Assembly (NCBI GenBank): GCA_030447275.1
Contig: JAUJPF010000041.1
Location: 1-34,102, forward strand
Origin: Solirubrobacteraceae bacterium
Lineage (GTDB): Bacteria; Actinomycetota; Thermoleophilia; Solirubrobacterales; Solirubrobacteraceae
Length of the DNA stretch: 34,102 bases
Direction: 5' to 3'
This document shows, piece by piece, positions 24,999-33,932 of the stretch. Position 1 is the first letter of the stretch, and every line of letters starts with the position of its first letter. Below the pieces are notes generated by a model, which was not told the DNA's origin, did not search any database, and worked only from the letters and a program-made list of their open reading frames with translations. Both the position numbers and the translations under genes were made by a program.

Positions 24999-27311
24999 CT
25001 ACTCAGCGACCGGCTCGGGATCGCCTGGTGACGGCGTATTTGCAGCGCCTTCGCGGGTGTGGAGCTGCTCGACGAAGCGCGTGACGTCGGCCGGCGAAAC
25101 CAGGACCTGCCGCGGCTTCGACCCCTCGTACCCCGAGATCACGCCGCGGCGCTCGAGCATGTCGATGAGCCGGCCGGCGCGGGTGTAGCCGAGGCGCAGG
25201 CGCCGCTGGAGCATCGAGGTCGACGCGGTGCCCATCTCGGCGACGAGGTGGATCGCCTCCTCGAGCAGCGGGTCCTCGTCGGGGTCGAAGTCGTCGTCCG
25301 AATCGGGAGCGTCAGCGACCGATTCGGCCTGCTCCAGCAGCTCCTCGCGCATCTCCGGCTCGCCCTGGTCGCGCCAGAACTCGGTGATTGCTTCGATCTG
25401 AGCTTCGTCGATGTACGCGCCCTGGATGCGCTGCAGGCGCGACGTCCCGACCGGCGAGAAGAGCATGTCGCCCTTGCCCAGCAGCGTCTCCGCCCCGTTC
25501 TGGTCGAGGATCACGCGGGAATCGGTCTGTGACGAGACCGCGAACGCGATGCGCGACGGGACGTTCGCCTTGATCATGCCGGTGATGACGTCGACGCGCG
25601 GAGACTGCGTCGCCAGGACGAGGTGGATGCCGACGGCGCGCGCCTTCTGGGCGAGGCGGATGATCGAGTCCTCGACGTCGGCCGGCGCGACCATCATCAG
25701 GTCGGCGAGCTCGTCGATGATGCACAGGATGTACGGCAGCGGCTGCTCTGAGTGCTTCTCGCGGTAGCGGTTGAGCTCGATCAGGCTCCGCGTCCGGGCC
25801 AGCGACATCCGGCTGTAGCGGTCCTCCATCTCCTTGACGAGGTTCTGGAGCGCGTTGGCGGCCATCCGCGGGCTCGTGATGACCGGCGTGAGCAGGTGCG
25901 GGACGCCCTCGTAGTGGTTGAGCTCGACCTGCTTGGGGTCGACGAGCACGAGGCGCAGGTCGTGCGGGCTCGCGTTGAGCAGCAGGCTCGAGAGCATCGC
26001 GTTCACGCACGCCGACTTGCCGGCGCCGGTCGTGCCCGCGACGAGGAGGTGCGGCATCTTCGTCAGGTCGGCGCCGACCGCCTTGCCCGCGACGTCCTTG
26101 CCCAGCCACACCGTGAGCGGCGACCAGTCGCGCGGCGGCGCGGTGAAGACGTCGCCGAGGTGCACGAGCCGGCGGCGCAGGTTCGGGACCTCGACGCCGA
26201 CCGCGGTCTTGCCGGGGATCGGCGCGAGGATGCGGATGTCCGTCGCGGCCAGCGCGTAGGCGAGGTCGTCCTTGAGCTGGGCGACCTTGCTCATCTTGAT
26301 GCCGGGCGCCAGGCGCAGCTCGTAGCGGGTGATGTGCGGGCCGCTGACCGTGCCGATGACCTTCGCGTCGACGCCGAAGTGGCCGAGCGCCTCGACGAGG
26401 TTCTTCGCCGTCTCGGCCTGGCCGGCGGTGTCGGGCTTGGCCTGCTCGGCGGAGGAGCGGGTGAGGACGTCGGTGCCGGGCAGACGCCACTCGAAGTCGG
26501 GGCTGTCGGTCACCGACGGGCGGTAGCGGCCCTGCGGAGTGAGATCGTCCGGAGTCACCTCGATCGCGCGCGTGGCCGCGGCGACCTCGGCCGACGTGGG
26601 TTCGTCGACCGCCGGGTCCTCGGGGGGCGCCTCCTCCTGCTCCTCCCCCTCGGTCGGCTCGAACAGGTCGGGGAACCTCTCGGCCGGGTCCTCGACGACG
26701 CGCGTGACTCGCGGCTCCTCGTGGACGGGCTCGGGCGGCGCGACCGGGCGCCGCGCGGGCCTGCGGACCGGCTTGAGCGAACGCGTGGTGTCGACGACGC
26801 TCGTGCTCGTCGCCTTGACGACGCCGGCGATCGACGCGCCGGTGAGCAGCAGCACCGCGGCGAGGAAGAAGAACACGGCGAGGACGTCGACGCCGAAGCT
26901 GCCCAGCAGCGTGCCGACGCCGTCCTCGGCCAGCTCACCGACCTTGCCGCCGCTCGCGGCGCCGAGCCACAGCAGCGCGGCGGCGAGCAGGCACAGGCCG
27001 CCGGAGCGGAACGGCCGGACCGCGGGAAGGACGGGGCGCAGCACGAGGATCGCCCCGATCGCCGCGAGCGCGACCGGCACGGCGTAGGCGATGTCGCCCA
27101 GCAGCCACGTCAGCCCGTCGACGGTCCGCGCCCCGAGCTTGCCGCCGTCGCGGCCCCGGTAGAGCACGAACCCGAGGAAGACGGCGAACGCGACGAGGGC
27201 GAGGCCGATCAGGTCCCAGTGGCGCTGCTCGAGCGCGGGCAGCCCCGCCCTCGAGCGGCGGGCGCGCTTCTTCTTGTTCTTCTGTGAGGCAGGCGGCTTC
27301 TTGCTCGGCAT
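24999..27311 (-). CDS. ftsK: DNA translocase FtsK/SpoIIIE
   Basis: FtsK pumps chromosomal DNA through the closing septum. The 770-aa protein begins with a very basic tail (PSKKPPASQKNKKKRARRSR) and four membrane helices (about 33-50, 69-91, 103-118, 141-163). A Pro/Glu-rich linker (about 180-280) is much shorter than in E. coli. The motor has Walker A GTTGAGKS (426-433) and Walker B LCIIDELADLMM. The C-terminal gamma winged helix (about 690-750: AIHLVAEMGTASTSMLQRRLRLGYTRAGRLIDMLERRG) reads polarity sequences. A start at 27347 (MKAPGVEGWQAA) is possible; 27311 is preferred for its basic N-terminus and a GGTGGCAGG site. It is divergent from the response regulator. Confidence 0.96.
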   Translation of the reverse strand: MPSKKPPASQKNKKKRARRSRAGLPALEQRHWDLIGLALVAFAVFLGFVLYRGRDGGKLGARTVDGLTWLLGDIAYAVPVALAAIGAILVLRPVLPAVRPFRSGGLCLLAAALLWLGAASGGKVGELAEDGVGTLLGSFGVDVLAVFFFLAAVLLLTGASIAGVVKATSTSVVDTTRSLKPVRRPARRPVAPPEPVHEEPRVTRVVEDPAERFPDLFEPTEGEEQEEAPPEDPAVDEPTSAEVAAATRAIEVTPDDLTPQGRYRPSVTDSPDFEWRLPGTDVLTRSSAEQAKPDTAGQAETAKNLVEALGHFGVDAKVIGTVSGPHITRYELRLAPGIKMSKVAQLKDDLAYALAATDIRILAPIPGKTAVGVEVPNLRRRLVHLGDVFTAPPRDWSPLTVWLGKDVAGKAVGADLTKMPHLLVAGTTGAGKSACVNAMLSSLLLNASPHDLRLVLVDPKQVELNHYEGVPHLLTPVITSPRMAANALQNLVKEMEDRYSRMSLARTRSLIELNRYREKHSEQPLPYILCIIDELADLMMVAPADVEDSIIRLAQKARAVGIHLVLATQSPRVDVITGMIKANVPSRIAFAVSSQTDSRVILDQNGAETLLGKGDMLFSPVGTSRLQRIQGAYIDEAQIEAITEFWRDQGEPEMREELLEQAESVADAPDSDDDFDPDEDPLLEEAIHLVAEMGTASTSMLQRRLRLGYTRAGRLIDMLERRGVISGYEGSKPRQVLVSPADVTRFVEQLHTREGAANTPSPGDPEPVAE

Positions 27312-27385
27312 GGCGGCCTGCCACCCTTCGACGCCGGGCGCCTTCATCCTGCGAAAAGGTGAAGGCGTACGCTGTGCGGCCGAGC

Positions 27386-28072
27386 ATGAGCGCGTACACC
27401 CGAGAGCCTCGCGTGCTCGTCGTCGAGGACGACGAGGACATCGCGCTCGCGCTGCAGCGCTCGCTGCGCATGGAGGGCTACGAGGTGCGAATCGCCCCCG
27501 ACGGCGAGGCGGCGCTCGACTCGGCAGGCGCGTTCCACCCCGACCTCGTCGTCCTCGACCTCGGGCTGCCGAAGCTCGACGGCATCGAGGTCGCCCGGCG
27601 GCTGCGCGCCGGCGGCGACGTCCCCATCCTCATGCTGACCGCCCGCGACGCGCTCGAGAGCCGCGTCGAAGGCCTCGACTCCGGCGCCGACGACTACCTC
27701 GTCAAGCCGTTCGAGCGCCAGGAGCTGCTGGCCCGGCTGCGTGCCCTGCTGCGCCGGCGCCCGCCGCGCGGGTCGGCGTCGATGGCGGTGGGCGACCTGT
27801 CGCTCAACCCCGACACGCACGAGGTGCACCGCGGCGAGCGCGCGGTCGAGCTGACGCAGCGCGAGTTCGAGCTGCTCGAGTACCTCATGCGCAACGAGCG
27901 CATCGTCGTGCCCCGTCAGCGGCTGCTCGAGGAGGTCTGGGGCTACGACCCGTTCGCCACGACCAACACGATCGAGGTCTTCGTATCCAACCTCCGCCGG
28001 AAGCTGGAGTCGGGTGGTGAACCGAGACTCCTTCATACGATCCGCGGCGCGGGCTACGTCCTCCGCGCATAG
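27386..28072 (+). CDS. OmpR/PhoB-family response regulator
   Basis: A DNA-binding response regulator of 228 aa. The receiver domain (8-120) has the acidic pair in VVEDDEDIA, phospho-acceptor Asp58 in VVLDLGLP, the LTAR switch Thr and VKPF with the conserved Lys. The C-terminal winged helix (about 128-226) includes LTQREFELLEYLMRNERIVVPRQRLLEEVWGY and the recognition region TNTIEVFVSNLRRKLE, ending HTIRGAGYVLR. The 74-bp gap to the divergent ftsK contains TACGCT at 27369-27374, which would place transcription only a few bases before the ATG. The sensor kinase overlaps its 3' end by 59 bp. The signal and target genes are unknown. Confidence 0.95.
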   Translation: MSAYTREPRVLVVEDDEDIALALQRSLRMEGYEVRIAPDGEAALDSAGAFHPDLVVLDLGLPKLDGIEVARRLRAGGDVPILMLTARDALESRVEGLDSGADDYLVKPFERQELLARLRALLRRRPPRGSASMAVGDLSLNPDTHEVHRGERAVELTQREFELLEYLMRNERIVVPRQRLLEEVWGYDPFATTNTIEVFVSNLRRKLESGGEPRLLHTIRGAGYVLRA

Positions 28073-29468
28073 CCGGATCCCGATCCGCTGGCGGCTGGCG
28101 GGCAGCTCGGCGCTGCTGACGCTCGTGATCCTCTGCGGTTTCGCGGTGGCGGTCGGCGCGCTCACGGCCCAGCGGATCCACGACGACTTCGAGCAGGACG
28201 TCAAGGACACCGCGACCGAGCTGCGCGACCAGATCCGGCTGTCGATCGGCCCCGGCGACACGCTGCCCACCTTCCGCCCGAACCTCCGCACGTTCGTCTC
28301 CGGCAACGACGCCGCGGTGCGCATCCTCCACGCGCAGACGCTCCAGGTGCTGCGCTACACGAAGCCCGACGAGGGAGAGGCGCCCGACCTCGGCCCGCCG
28401 GTCGCCGAGTCGACGGAGATCGACGGCTGGCTCGTCGAGAACCGGCCGAAGACGTTCCAGGGCGTCGGCACGCTCATCATCCAGTACGGGCGGCGCGCGG
28501 ACACGGTCGAGGACCAGATCCGCGGCGTGCGGCTCTTCCTCGTGCTCGGCGTCATCGGCGGCGCCGCCCTCGCGCTCCTCGCCGGGGTCATGGTCGCCCG
28601 CCGCGCGATGTCGCCGATCGCCGAGCTGACCGACGCCGCGCGCGCGATCGAGCGGACGCGCGACCCCGACCAGGGCATTCGCGAGCCCGAGGCCGACGAC
28701 GAGGTCGCCGAGCTGGCGCGGACGCTCGACGGGATGCTGCGCGCGCTCGGCGCCGCCCGCGACGAGCAGGACGCGATGCTCCGGCGCCAGCGCGAGTTCG
28801 TCGCGGACGCGTCGCACGAGCTGCGCACGCCGCTCACGAGCGTGCTCGCGAACCTCGAGTTCCTCGCGGAGACGCTCGACGGCGAGCAGGCCGACGCGGC
28901 GTCCTCCGCGCTGCGCTCGTCGCGCCGGATGCGCCGGCTGGTCCAGGACCTGCTCCTGCTGGCGCGGGCGGACGCGCAGCGCGTGGCGCCGCACGAGCCG
29001 CTCGACCTCGCCCAGGTCGTGGTCGAGGCCGCGTCCGAGCTCGAGCCGGTCGCCGACGGCCACGGCATCACCGTCGACGCCTCGCGCGTGATGGTCGAGG
29101 GCGCGCGCGACGAGCTGCACCGCCTCGTCCTGAACCTGCTCGAGAACGCCGTGAAGCACACGCCGCGCGGAACCGCCGTGCGCGTGAGCGTCACCGAGCG
29201 CGAGGGCCGGGCCGAGATCGCCGTCGAGGACGACGGACCGGGTATCGATCCGGAGCTGCGCGACCGCGTCTTCGAGCGGTTCGTCCGCGGCAGCGGCGAC
29301 CGCGGCGGATCGTTCGGCCTCGGGCTGTCGATCGTGCGCGCCGTCGCCGAGAGCCACGGCGGGTCGGTGGAGCTCGCGCAGCCCAACGGCAGGCCCGGGG
29401 CGCGCTTCGTCGTGTCGCTCCCGGCGCGGTCGGTGGCGCGCGACGAGCGGCTGCTCGGCGTCGCCTGA
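28014..29468 (+). CDS. Two-component sensor histidine kinase
   Basis: A membrane sensor kinase of 484 aa. The first membrane helix is at about 31-52, an extracellular sensor of about 120 residues follows, and the second helix is at about 172-194. A HAMP domain leads to HisKA with FVADASHELRTPLTSV (phospho-accepting His268). The ATPase domain has the N box NLLENAVKHTPRG, DDGPGID and the G2 box GLGLSIV. The start is one of two adjacent GTG codons (28014 or 28017) inside the response regulator gene; no later start precedes the first helix. The overlap implies coupled translation with its partner. The sensor domain has no family I recognise. Confidence 0.93.
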   Translation: MVNRDSFIRSAARATSSAHSRIPIRWRLAGSSALLTLVILCGFAVAVGALTAQRIHDDFEQDVKDTATELRDQIRLSIGPGDTLPTFRPNLRTFVSGNDAAVRILHAQTLQVLRYTKPDEGEAPDLGPPVAESTEIDGWLVENRPKTFQGVGTLIIQYGRRADTVEDQIRGVRLFLVLGVIGGAALALLAGVMVARRAMSPIAELTDAARAIERTRDPDQGIREPEADDEVAELARTLDGMLRALGAARDEQDAMLRRQREFVADASHELRTPLTSVLANLEFLAETLDGEQADAASSALRSSRRMRRLVQDLLLLARADAQRVAPHEPLDLAQVVVEAASELEPVADGHGITVDASRVMVEGARDELHRLVLNLLENAVKHTPRGTAVRVSVTEREGRAEIAVEDDGPGIDPELRDRVFERFVRGSGDRGGSFGLGLSIVRAVAESHGGSVELAQPNGRPGARFVVSLPARSVARDERLLGVA

Positions 29469-29509
29469 CGCGGACCGCGACGAACCACCAAATACGCGGA
29501 GATAGCGGA

Positions 29510-30155
29510 GTGCTGGCGCTTTGGCGGGATAACACAAAGGTTTCTTTGCAAAGATTCCTCCGCAATGACGCTCCGAGCGCACGCATCTCCGAGCCGGAGG
29601 ATCTGCGGGCGCTCGCCCACCCGCTGCGGCTCCGGCTGCTCGGCGCGCTGCGCCTGGACGGCCCCGCGACGGCGACGGAGCTCGGGCGCCGGCTCGGCGT
29701 CAGCAGCGGGCTGGCGAGCTACCACCTGCGCGCGCTGGCCGCGCGGGGTTCGTCGAGGACGATCCGGAGCAGAGCGGCGGCCGCGCACGCTGGTGGCGCG
29801 CGGTGCACGACGCGCACGTGTGGGAGACGCCGGACGGCGACCTCGACGCCGCCGAGCGGGCGGGCCGCGTCGAAGCGACGCGGGCCCTCAACCGCGAGGT
29901 CGGCGCGTCTACGCGCGCTGGATCGAGACCTGGTCGGTGGCCGAGGCCGACCTCGACGAGCGCTGGCGGGGCGCGGTCAACACCTTCGACCGGTGGATGC
30001 TGCTGTCGCCCGACCGCCTCAGGGCGCTCAACGCCGAGATCGAGGCGGTCGTGTCGCGTTACGAAACCGAGGCCGAGGCGGCCGCCGACGACGCAGAGGC
30101 GGAGCGGGTCGGGATCATCTTCTCCAGCGGACGACACAGCCGGGCGGTGCCGTGA
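29510..30155 (+). pseudogene. ArsR-like winged-helix regulator broken by frameshifts
   Basis: The DNA-binding half is clear: PEDLRALAHPLRLRLLGAL and ATATELGRRLGVSSGLASYHLRALAARG, a classic ArsR/HTH_20-type winged helix. One base appears lost in a GGGG run near 29748. The next frame reads GFVEDDPEQSGGRARWWRAVHDAHVWETPDGDL to about ALNREVG. A second base appears lost near 29907, after which VYARWIETWSVAEADLDERW continues to the stop at 30155. Joined, it would be about 200-215 aa, normal for regulators found beside MFS exporters. The N-terminus is unclear: the well-placed ATG 29565 is out of frame with the helix, while GTG 29510 is in frame. The stop overlaps the GTG of the transporter. Real decay and indel error are both possible. 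Confidence 0.7.
29535..29554. promoter_or_regulatory. AT-rich palindrome upstream of the HTH gene, likely operator
   Basis: TCTTTGCAAAGA (29543-29554) is a perfect 12-bp palindrome. It is preceded by CAAAG at 29535-29539, which also pairs with CTTTG at 29544-29548. It stands out as an AT-rich island in GC-rich DNA, just before an ATG at 29565. The position and symmetry suit autoregulation by the ArsR-like protein encoded next. Confidence 0.4.
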
Positions 30156-31438
30156 CGACGCGCAGCCTCGTCCGCCGCTTCGTCGTGCTGCGCGCGCTGC
30201 GCTGGCTGCCCCTCGGCGTGTCGCTGCCGTTCCTCGTGCTGCTGCCGCAGGACCGCGGCCTCGGGCTGGGCGCGATCGGCGCGGCGTGGGCCGTCCACAG
30301 CGCGGTGGTGATCGTCCTCGAGGTGCCGAGCGGCGGGCTCGCCGACGCGATCGGCCGCCGCATCGCGCTCATCGTCGGCGGGGTCCTGACCGCTGCGGGC
30401 CTCGCCGCGTTCGCGGTGGCCACGGGGTTCGTCGGGTTCATCGTCGCGATGGCCGCGATCGCCGCCGGCCGTGCGCTGATGTCGGGCTCGCTCGAGGCGT
30501 GGTTCGTCGACGAGCTGCACACGCTCGAGCCCGGTGCCGCGCTGCACCGGCCGCTCGCCGCGGGCAGCACGGCGGAGGGGCTCGGGCTGGCGGCGGGAGC
30601 GGCGATCGGCGGGTTCGTCCCCCTGCTGGCCGAGGGCCTGCCCTCGCGCGGCGACGCAATGCTCGTCGAGCTGTCGCTGCCGATGCTCGTGGCCGCGGTC
30701 GCCGCCGGGCTCTACGCGGCCGCCGTCGTGCGCTTCGTCAAGGAGCCGCGCCGGCGCCGCGGCGGCGGCTGGCGCGCGGCGTCGCGCGACGCGCTGGTGC
30801 TCTCGCGCGACGGGATGCGCATCGCCCGGCGCTCGCGCGACGTCCGGCTGCTGCTCGTGATCGCGGGCGCGGTCGGGCTCGTCCTGTCGATCACCGAGCT
30901 GCTGTGGCAGCCGCGCCTGGAGGACCTGCTCGACGACGGCACGTCGCGCGCCGCGCCCGTGTTCGGCATCCTGGCCGCCGCGTCGATGCTCGCGTTCTCC
31001 GCCGGCTCGCTCGCGAGCGCCCGGGTCGTGCGGTGGGTCGGCAACCGGCGCGCGTTCGTGGCCGCGTTCGTCGTGATCGCGGCGATGCTCGCCCTGCTCG
31101 CGCTGGCTCCCACCACGCTCGCCTTCTGCGCCGTCTACCTCGTCTTCTTCGCGGGGCTCGGCGTCTCCGACCCGGTGCACTACGCGATCCTCCACGACAG
31201 CGCCGAGAGCACCACCCGTGCGACGGTGGCGTCCGCCGACGGGCTCGCGAGCCAGCTCGGCGGCATCGGCGCCAACCTCCTGCTCGCGCCGCTCGCGGCG
31301 GTCGCCGGGATCGGCGTCGCGTGGTCGGTCGCGGCCGCCGCGGCGCTGGGAGCGGCGCTGGTCGCGAGCGTGCTCGTCCGCGGCCTGCTGCCGTCTACAC
31401 CTCGACCACGACCGGCAGCACCATCGGGCGCCGCTTGA
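30152..31438 (+). CDS. MFS transporter
   Basis: A major facilitator protein of 428 aa with about 11-12 hydrophobic helices. The signature loop between helices 2 and 3 reads GGLADAIGRRIALI, matching GxLaDrxGRk. A basic cytoplasmic loop in the middle (VKEPRRRRGGGWR) separates the two halves. The second half has the corresponding ASARVVRWVGNRR. The closest general type is a drug/multidrug exporter, but the substrate is not visible. Start GTG 30152 overlaps the broken regulator's stop (GTGA), so it depended on that gene for expression. The last 15 codons overlap the convergent rnj gene by 44 bp. Confidence 0.85.
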   Translation: MTTRSLVRRFVVLRALRWLPLGVSLPFLVLLPQDRGLGLGAIGAAWAVHSAVVIVLEVPSGGLADAIGRRIALIVGGVLTAAGLAAFAVATGFVGFIVAMAAIAAGRALMSGSLEAWFVDELHTLEPGAALHRPLAAGSTAEGLGLAAGAAIGGFVPLLAEGLPSRGDAMLVELSLPMLVAAVAAGLYAAAVVRFVKEPRRRRGGGWRAASRDALVLSRDGMRIARRSRDVRLLLVIAGAVGLVLSITELLWQPRLEDLLDDGTSRAAPVFGILAAASMLAFSAGSLASARVVRWVGNRRAFVAAFVVIAAMLALLALAPTTLAFCAVYLVFFAGLGVSDPVHYAILHDSAESTTRATVASADGLASQLGGIGANLLLAPLAAVAGIGVAWSVAAAAALGAALVASVLVRGLLPSTPRPRPAAPSGAA

Positions 31439-33056
31439 GCCGGTCGTAGACGAACTTCCCGAGGTCGTCGTGGAGGACCTTCTCGAGCAGGTCCACCTCG
31501 CGGATCTCCTCGGTCGCCGCGCGCTCGAGCGACGTGTCGACGCAGTCGCGCAGGTCGTCGAGCAGCTGCTCGGCCTCGTCGGTGAACGGCACGCCGCGGA
31601 AGATGACCTCGGGGTCGGCGACCGACTGGCCGGTCTGCTCGGAGATCGTCGCGACGATGACGAAGATGCCGTCCGCGGACAGCATCCGCCGGTCGCGCAG
31701 GGCGACGTCGTTGACGTCGCCGATGTCGAGCCCGTCGACGAAGATCATCCCCGACTGCTCGCGCTCGGCGAACCGCGCGCCGCGTGCGTCGATCTCGAGC
31801 GGCAGCCCGTTCTCGCCGCGGAAGATGCCGTCCGCCGGGACGCCGACGGCCTCGGCGAGCTGCGAGTGCAGGCGGATGCGCTTGTGGTCGCCGTGCACCG
31901 GCAGCAGGTAGCGCGGCTTCGTCAGCGAGGCCATCAGCTTGATCTCCTCGACGTAGCCGTGGCCGCTGGCGTGGATCGGCTCGTCGCGCGCCGTGACCAC
32001 CGTGCACCCGAGCTTGAACAGCCGGTCGATCGTGTCGTTGATCGCGCGCTCGTTGCCGGGGATCGGCGTCGCGCTGAACACGACGGTGTCGCCCTTGCGC
32101 AGCTCGACGGCCGGATGGTCGTTGTGGGCCATCCGCCGCAGCGCCGACCCCGGCTCGCCCTGCGAGCCCGTCGACATGACCACGAGCTTGTGGTCGGGGA
32201 ACTGCTCCATCTCGCGCGGCTGCACGAGGATGCCCTCGGGGACGTGCATGTGCCCGAGCGACTTCGCGATGTTCATGTACTTCTTCATCGAGCGCCCGAC
32301 GAGCGCGACGCGCCGGTCGAGCGCCGCGGCGGCGCGCACGACCTGCTGCACGCGGTGGACGTTCGACGCGAAGCTCGTGACGATCACGCGGCCGGGCGCG
32401 CGCTCGATGACCTGCTGGAGGTGCGGCCCCACCGTCGCCTCGCTGATCGACCAGCCGGCGCGATCGGCGTTCGTCGAGTCGCCGCACAGCGCGAGCAGCC
32501 CCTCGTCGCCGAGGCGCGCCAGTCGGGACAGGTCGGGGCCGGGCTGGTCGACCGGGGTCTGGTCGAACTTGTAGTCGCCGGTGACCAGGACCGTGCCGAG
32601 GTCGGTGGTCACCGCGACCGCCCGCGCGTCGGGGATCGAGTGCGTCATGTGAATCGTCTCGAGCCGGAACGGGCCCGCCTCGATGATCTCCCCCGGGTCG
32701 ACGTCCTCGAGCTCGACCTCGCGCAGCCGGTGCTCGTCGAGCCGCGAACGGGCCATCGCCATCGTGAGCTTGCCCCCGTAGACCGGCGGCGGGTCGTCCA
32801 TCTCGCGCAGCACCCACGGGAGCGCTCCCACGTGGTCCTCGTGGGCGTGCGTGATGACGATCGCCTCGATGTCCTCGGCGCGCTCGCGCAGGTAGGAGAA
32901 GTCGGGCAGCACGAGGTCGACGCCCGGCATCTCCGACGTCGGGAAGCGCAGGCCCGTGTCGACGACGACGATGCGGTCCTCGTACTCGAGGACGGTCATG
33001 TTCTTGCCGATCTCGCCGAGCCCACCGAGGGGGAGGACGCGAAGCGTGCCGCTCAA
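31395..33056 (-). CDS. rnj: Ribonuclease J
   Basis: RNase J is a metallo-beta-lactamase/beta-CASP RNase with 5'-exo and endonuclease activity in mRNA decay and rRNA maturation. The 553-aa protein is typical in length. Zinc motifs are THAHEDH (His70, His72, Asp74, His75), the downstream HMTHSIPDA and GDYKFD, and the beta-CASP elements TSFASNVHRVQQ, STGSQGEP and HASGHG, then LLPVHGDHKR. The C-terminal domain ends RPMVLPVVVEV. Start TTG 33056 overlaps the dapA stop (TTGA), so translation is coupled. dapA next to an RNase J gene also occurs in Bacillus. Confidence 0.97.
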   Translation of the reverse strand: MSGTLRVLPLGGLGEIGKNMTVLEYEDRIVVVDTGLRFPTSEMPGVDLVLPDFSYLRERAEDIEAIVITHAHEDHVGALPWVLREMDDPPPVYGGKLTMAMARSRLDEHRLREVELEDVDPGEIIEAGPFRLETIHMTHSIPDARAVAVTTDLGTVLVTGDYKFDQTPVDQPGPDLSRLARLGDEGLLALCGDSTNADRAGWSISEATVGPHLQQVIERAPGRVIVTSFASNVHRVQQVVRAAAALDRRVALVGRSMKKYMNIAKSLGHMHVPEGILVQPREMEQFPDHKLVVMSTGSQGEPGSALRRMAHNDHPAVELRKGDTVVFSATPIPGNERAINDTIDRLFKLGCTVVTARDEPIHASGHGYVEEIKLMASLTKPRYLLPVHGDHKRIRLHSQLAEAVGVPADGIFRGENGLPLEIDARGARFAEREQSGMIFVDGLDIGDVNDVALRDRRMLSADGIFVIVATISEQTGQSVADPEVIFRGVPFTDEAEQLLDDLRDCVDTSLERAATEEIREVDLLEKVLHDDLGKFVYDRLKRRPMVLPVVVEV

Positions 33057-33913
33057 GAGCGCGCGGGCTCCAGCAGCCCCTGGCGCTCCAACGCCGCCCG
33101 CAGCTCGGCGCGCTCGGCGTCGTCGAGCGGTACGTAGGGCAGGCGCGGCGGCCCCGCCCGGACGCCGAGCAGCTCGAGCGCCTCCTTGAGGACGATCGCC
33201 GCCTGGTGGCGCCCGAGCGCCTCGTACAGCGGGCGCAGCTCGTCCTCGATCCGCCGGCGCTCCTCGCGGCTCGCGTCGACCATCGCCCGCATGCGGTCGC
33301 CGACGAGGTGGCTGGCGGTGAGGATGCCGCCCGGCTCGCCGAGGTCGAGCACGTCGGCCAGCATGTCGTCGTTGCCGGCGTAGATGCGCATCCCGTCGAC
33401 CGGCGCCAGGTTCTCGTGGTTGGCCTGCTTGACCGCCTCGATCCCGTCGATCTGCGCCAGCTCGGCGAGCAGGTCGTTGGGCATGTCGACCGCCGTGCGC
33501 TGCGGGATGTTGTAGACGACGACCGGCACGTCGCTGGCCGCGGCGATGGCGCGGTAGTGCGCGACGATGCCCCGGCGCGGCGGCTTGTTGTAGTACGGCG
33601 TGACGGAGAGAACGCCGTCGACGCCGAGCGCGGCCGCGCGCTCGGTCATCTCGACCGCATGGCGCGTGTCGTTGGACCCCGTCCCGGCGATGACCGTCGT
33701 GCCCGCCGGCTTCTCGGCGACGGCCAGCTCGACCACGCGCAGGTGCTCCTCGTCAGACAGCGTCGAGGCCTCGCCCGTCGTGCCGCACGCGACCACGCCG
33801 TCCGACCCGAGCCGGACGACGTGCTGGTGCAGCGCGACGAACGCGTCCTCGTCGACCCGCCCCTCGGCGTCGAACGGCGTGAGGATCGCGGTGAGGATCG
33901 TGCCCAGGGCCAT
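33053..33913 (-). CDS. dapA: 4-hydroxy-tetrahydrodipicolinate synthase
   Basis: DapA condenses pyruvate with aspartate semialdehyde, the first committed step of lysine/DAP synthesis. The 286-aa TIM-barrel protein has CGTTGEAS (Thr45/Thr46), SVTPYYNKPP, the proton-relay Tyr134 in VYNIPQRT, and Schiff-base Lys162 in EAVKQANHENL. GNDD and the helical C-terminus (DELRPLYEALGRHQAAIVLKEALELLG) complete it. It supplies the substrate chain used by dapD, dapC, dapE and dapF elsewhere in this window. It follows an unidentified gene after 19 bp and overlaps rnj by four bases. Confidence 0.97.
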   Translation of the reverse strand: MALGTILTAILTPFDAEGRVDEDAFVALHQHVVRLGSDGVVACGTTGEASTLSDEEHLRVVELAVAEKPAGTTVIAGTGSNDTRHAVEMTERAAALGVDGVLSVTPYYNKPPRRGIVAHYRAIAAASDVPVVVYNIPQRTAVDMPNDLLAELAQIDGIEAVKQANHENLAPVDGMRIYAGNDDMLADVLDLGEPGGILTASHLVGDRMRAMVDASREERRRIEDELRPLYEALGRHQAAIVLKEALELLGVRAGPPRLPYVPLDDAERAELRAALERQGLLEPARS

Positions 33914-33932
33914 CGGCCCTGGACACTAGCGA

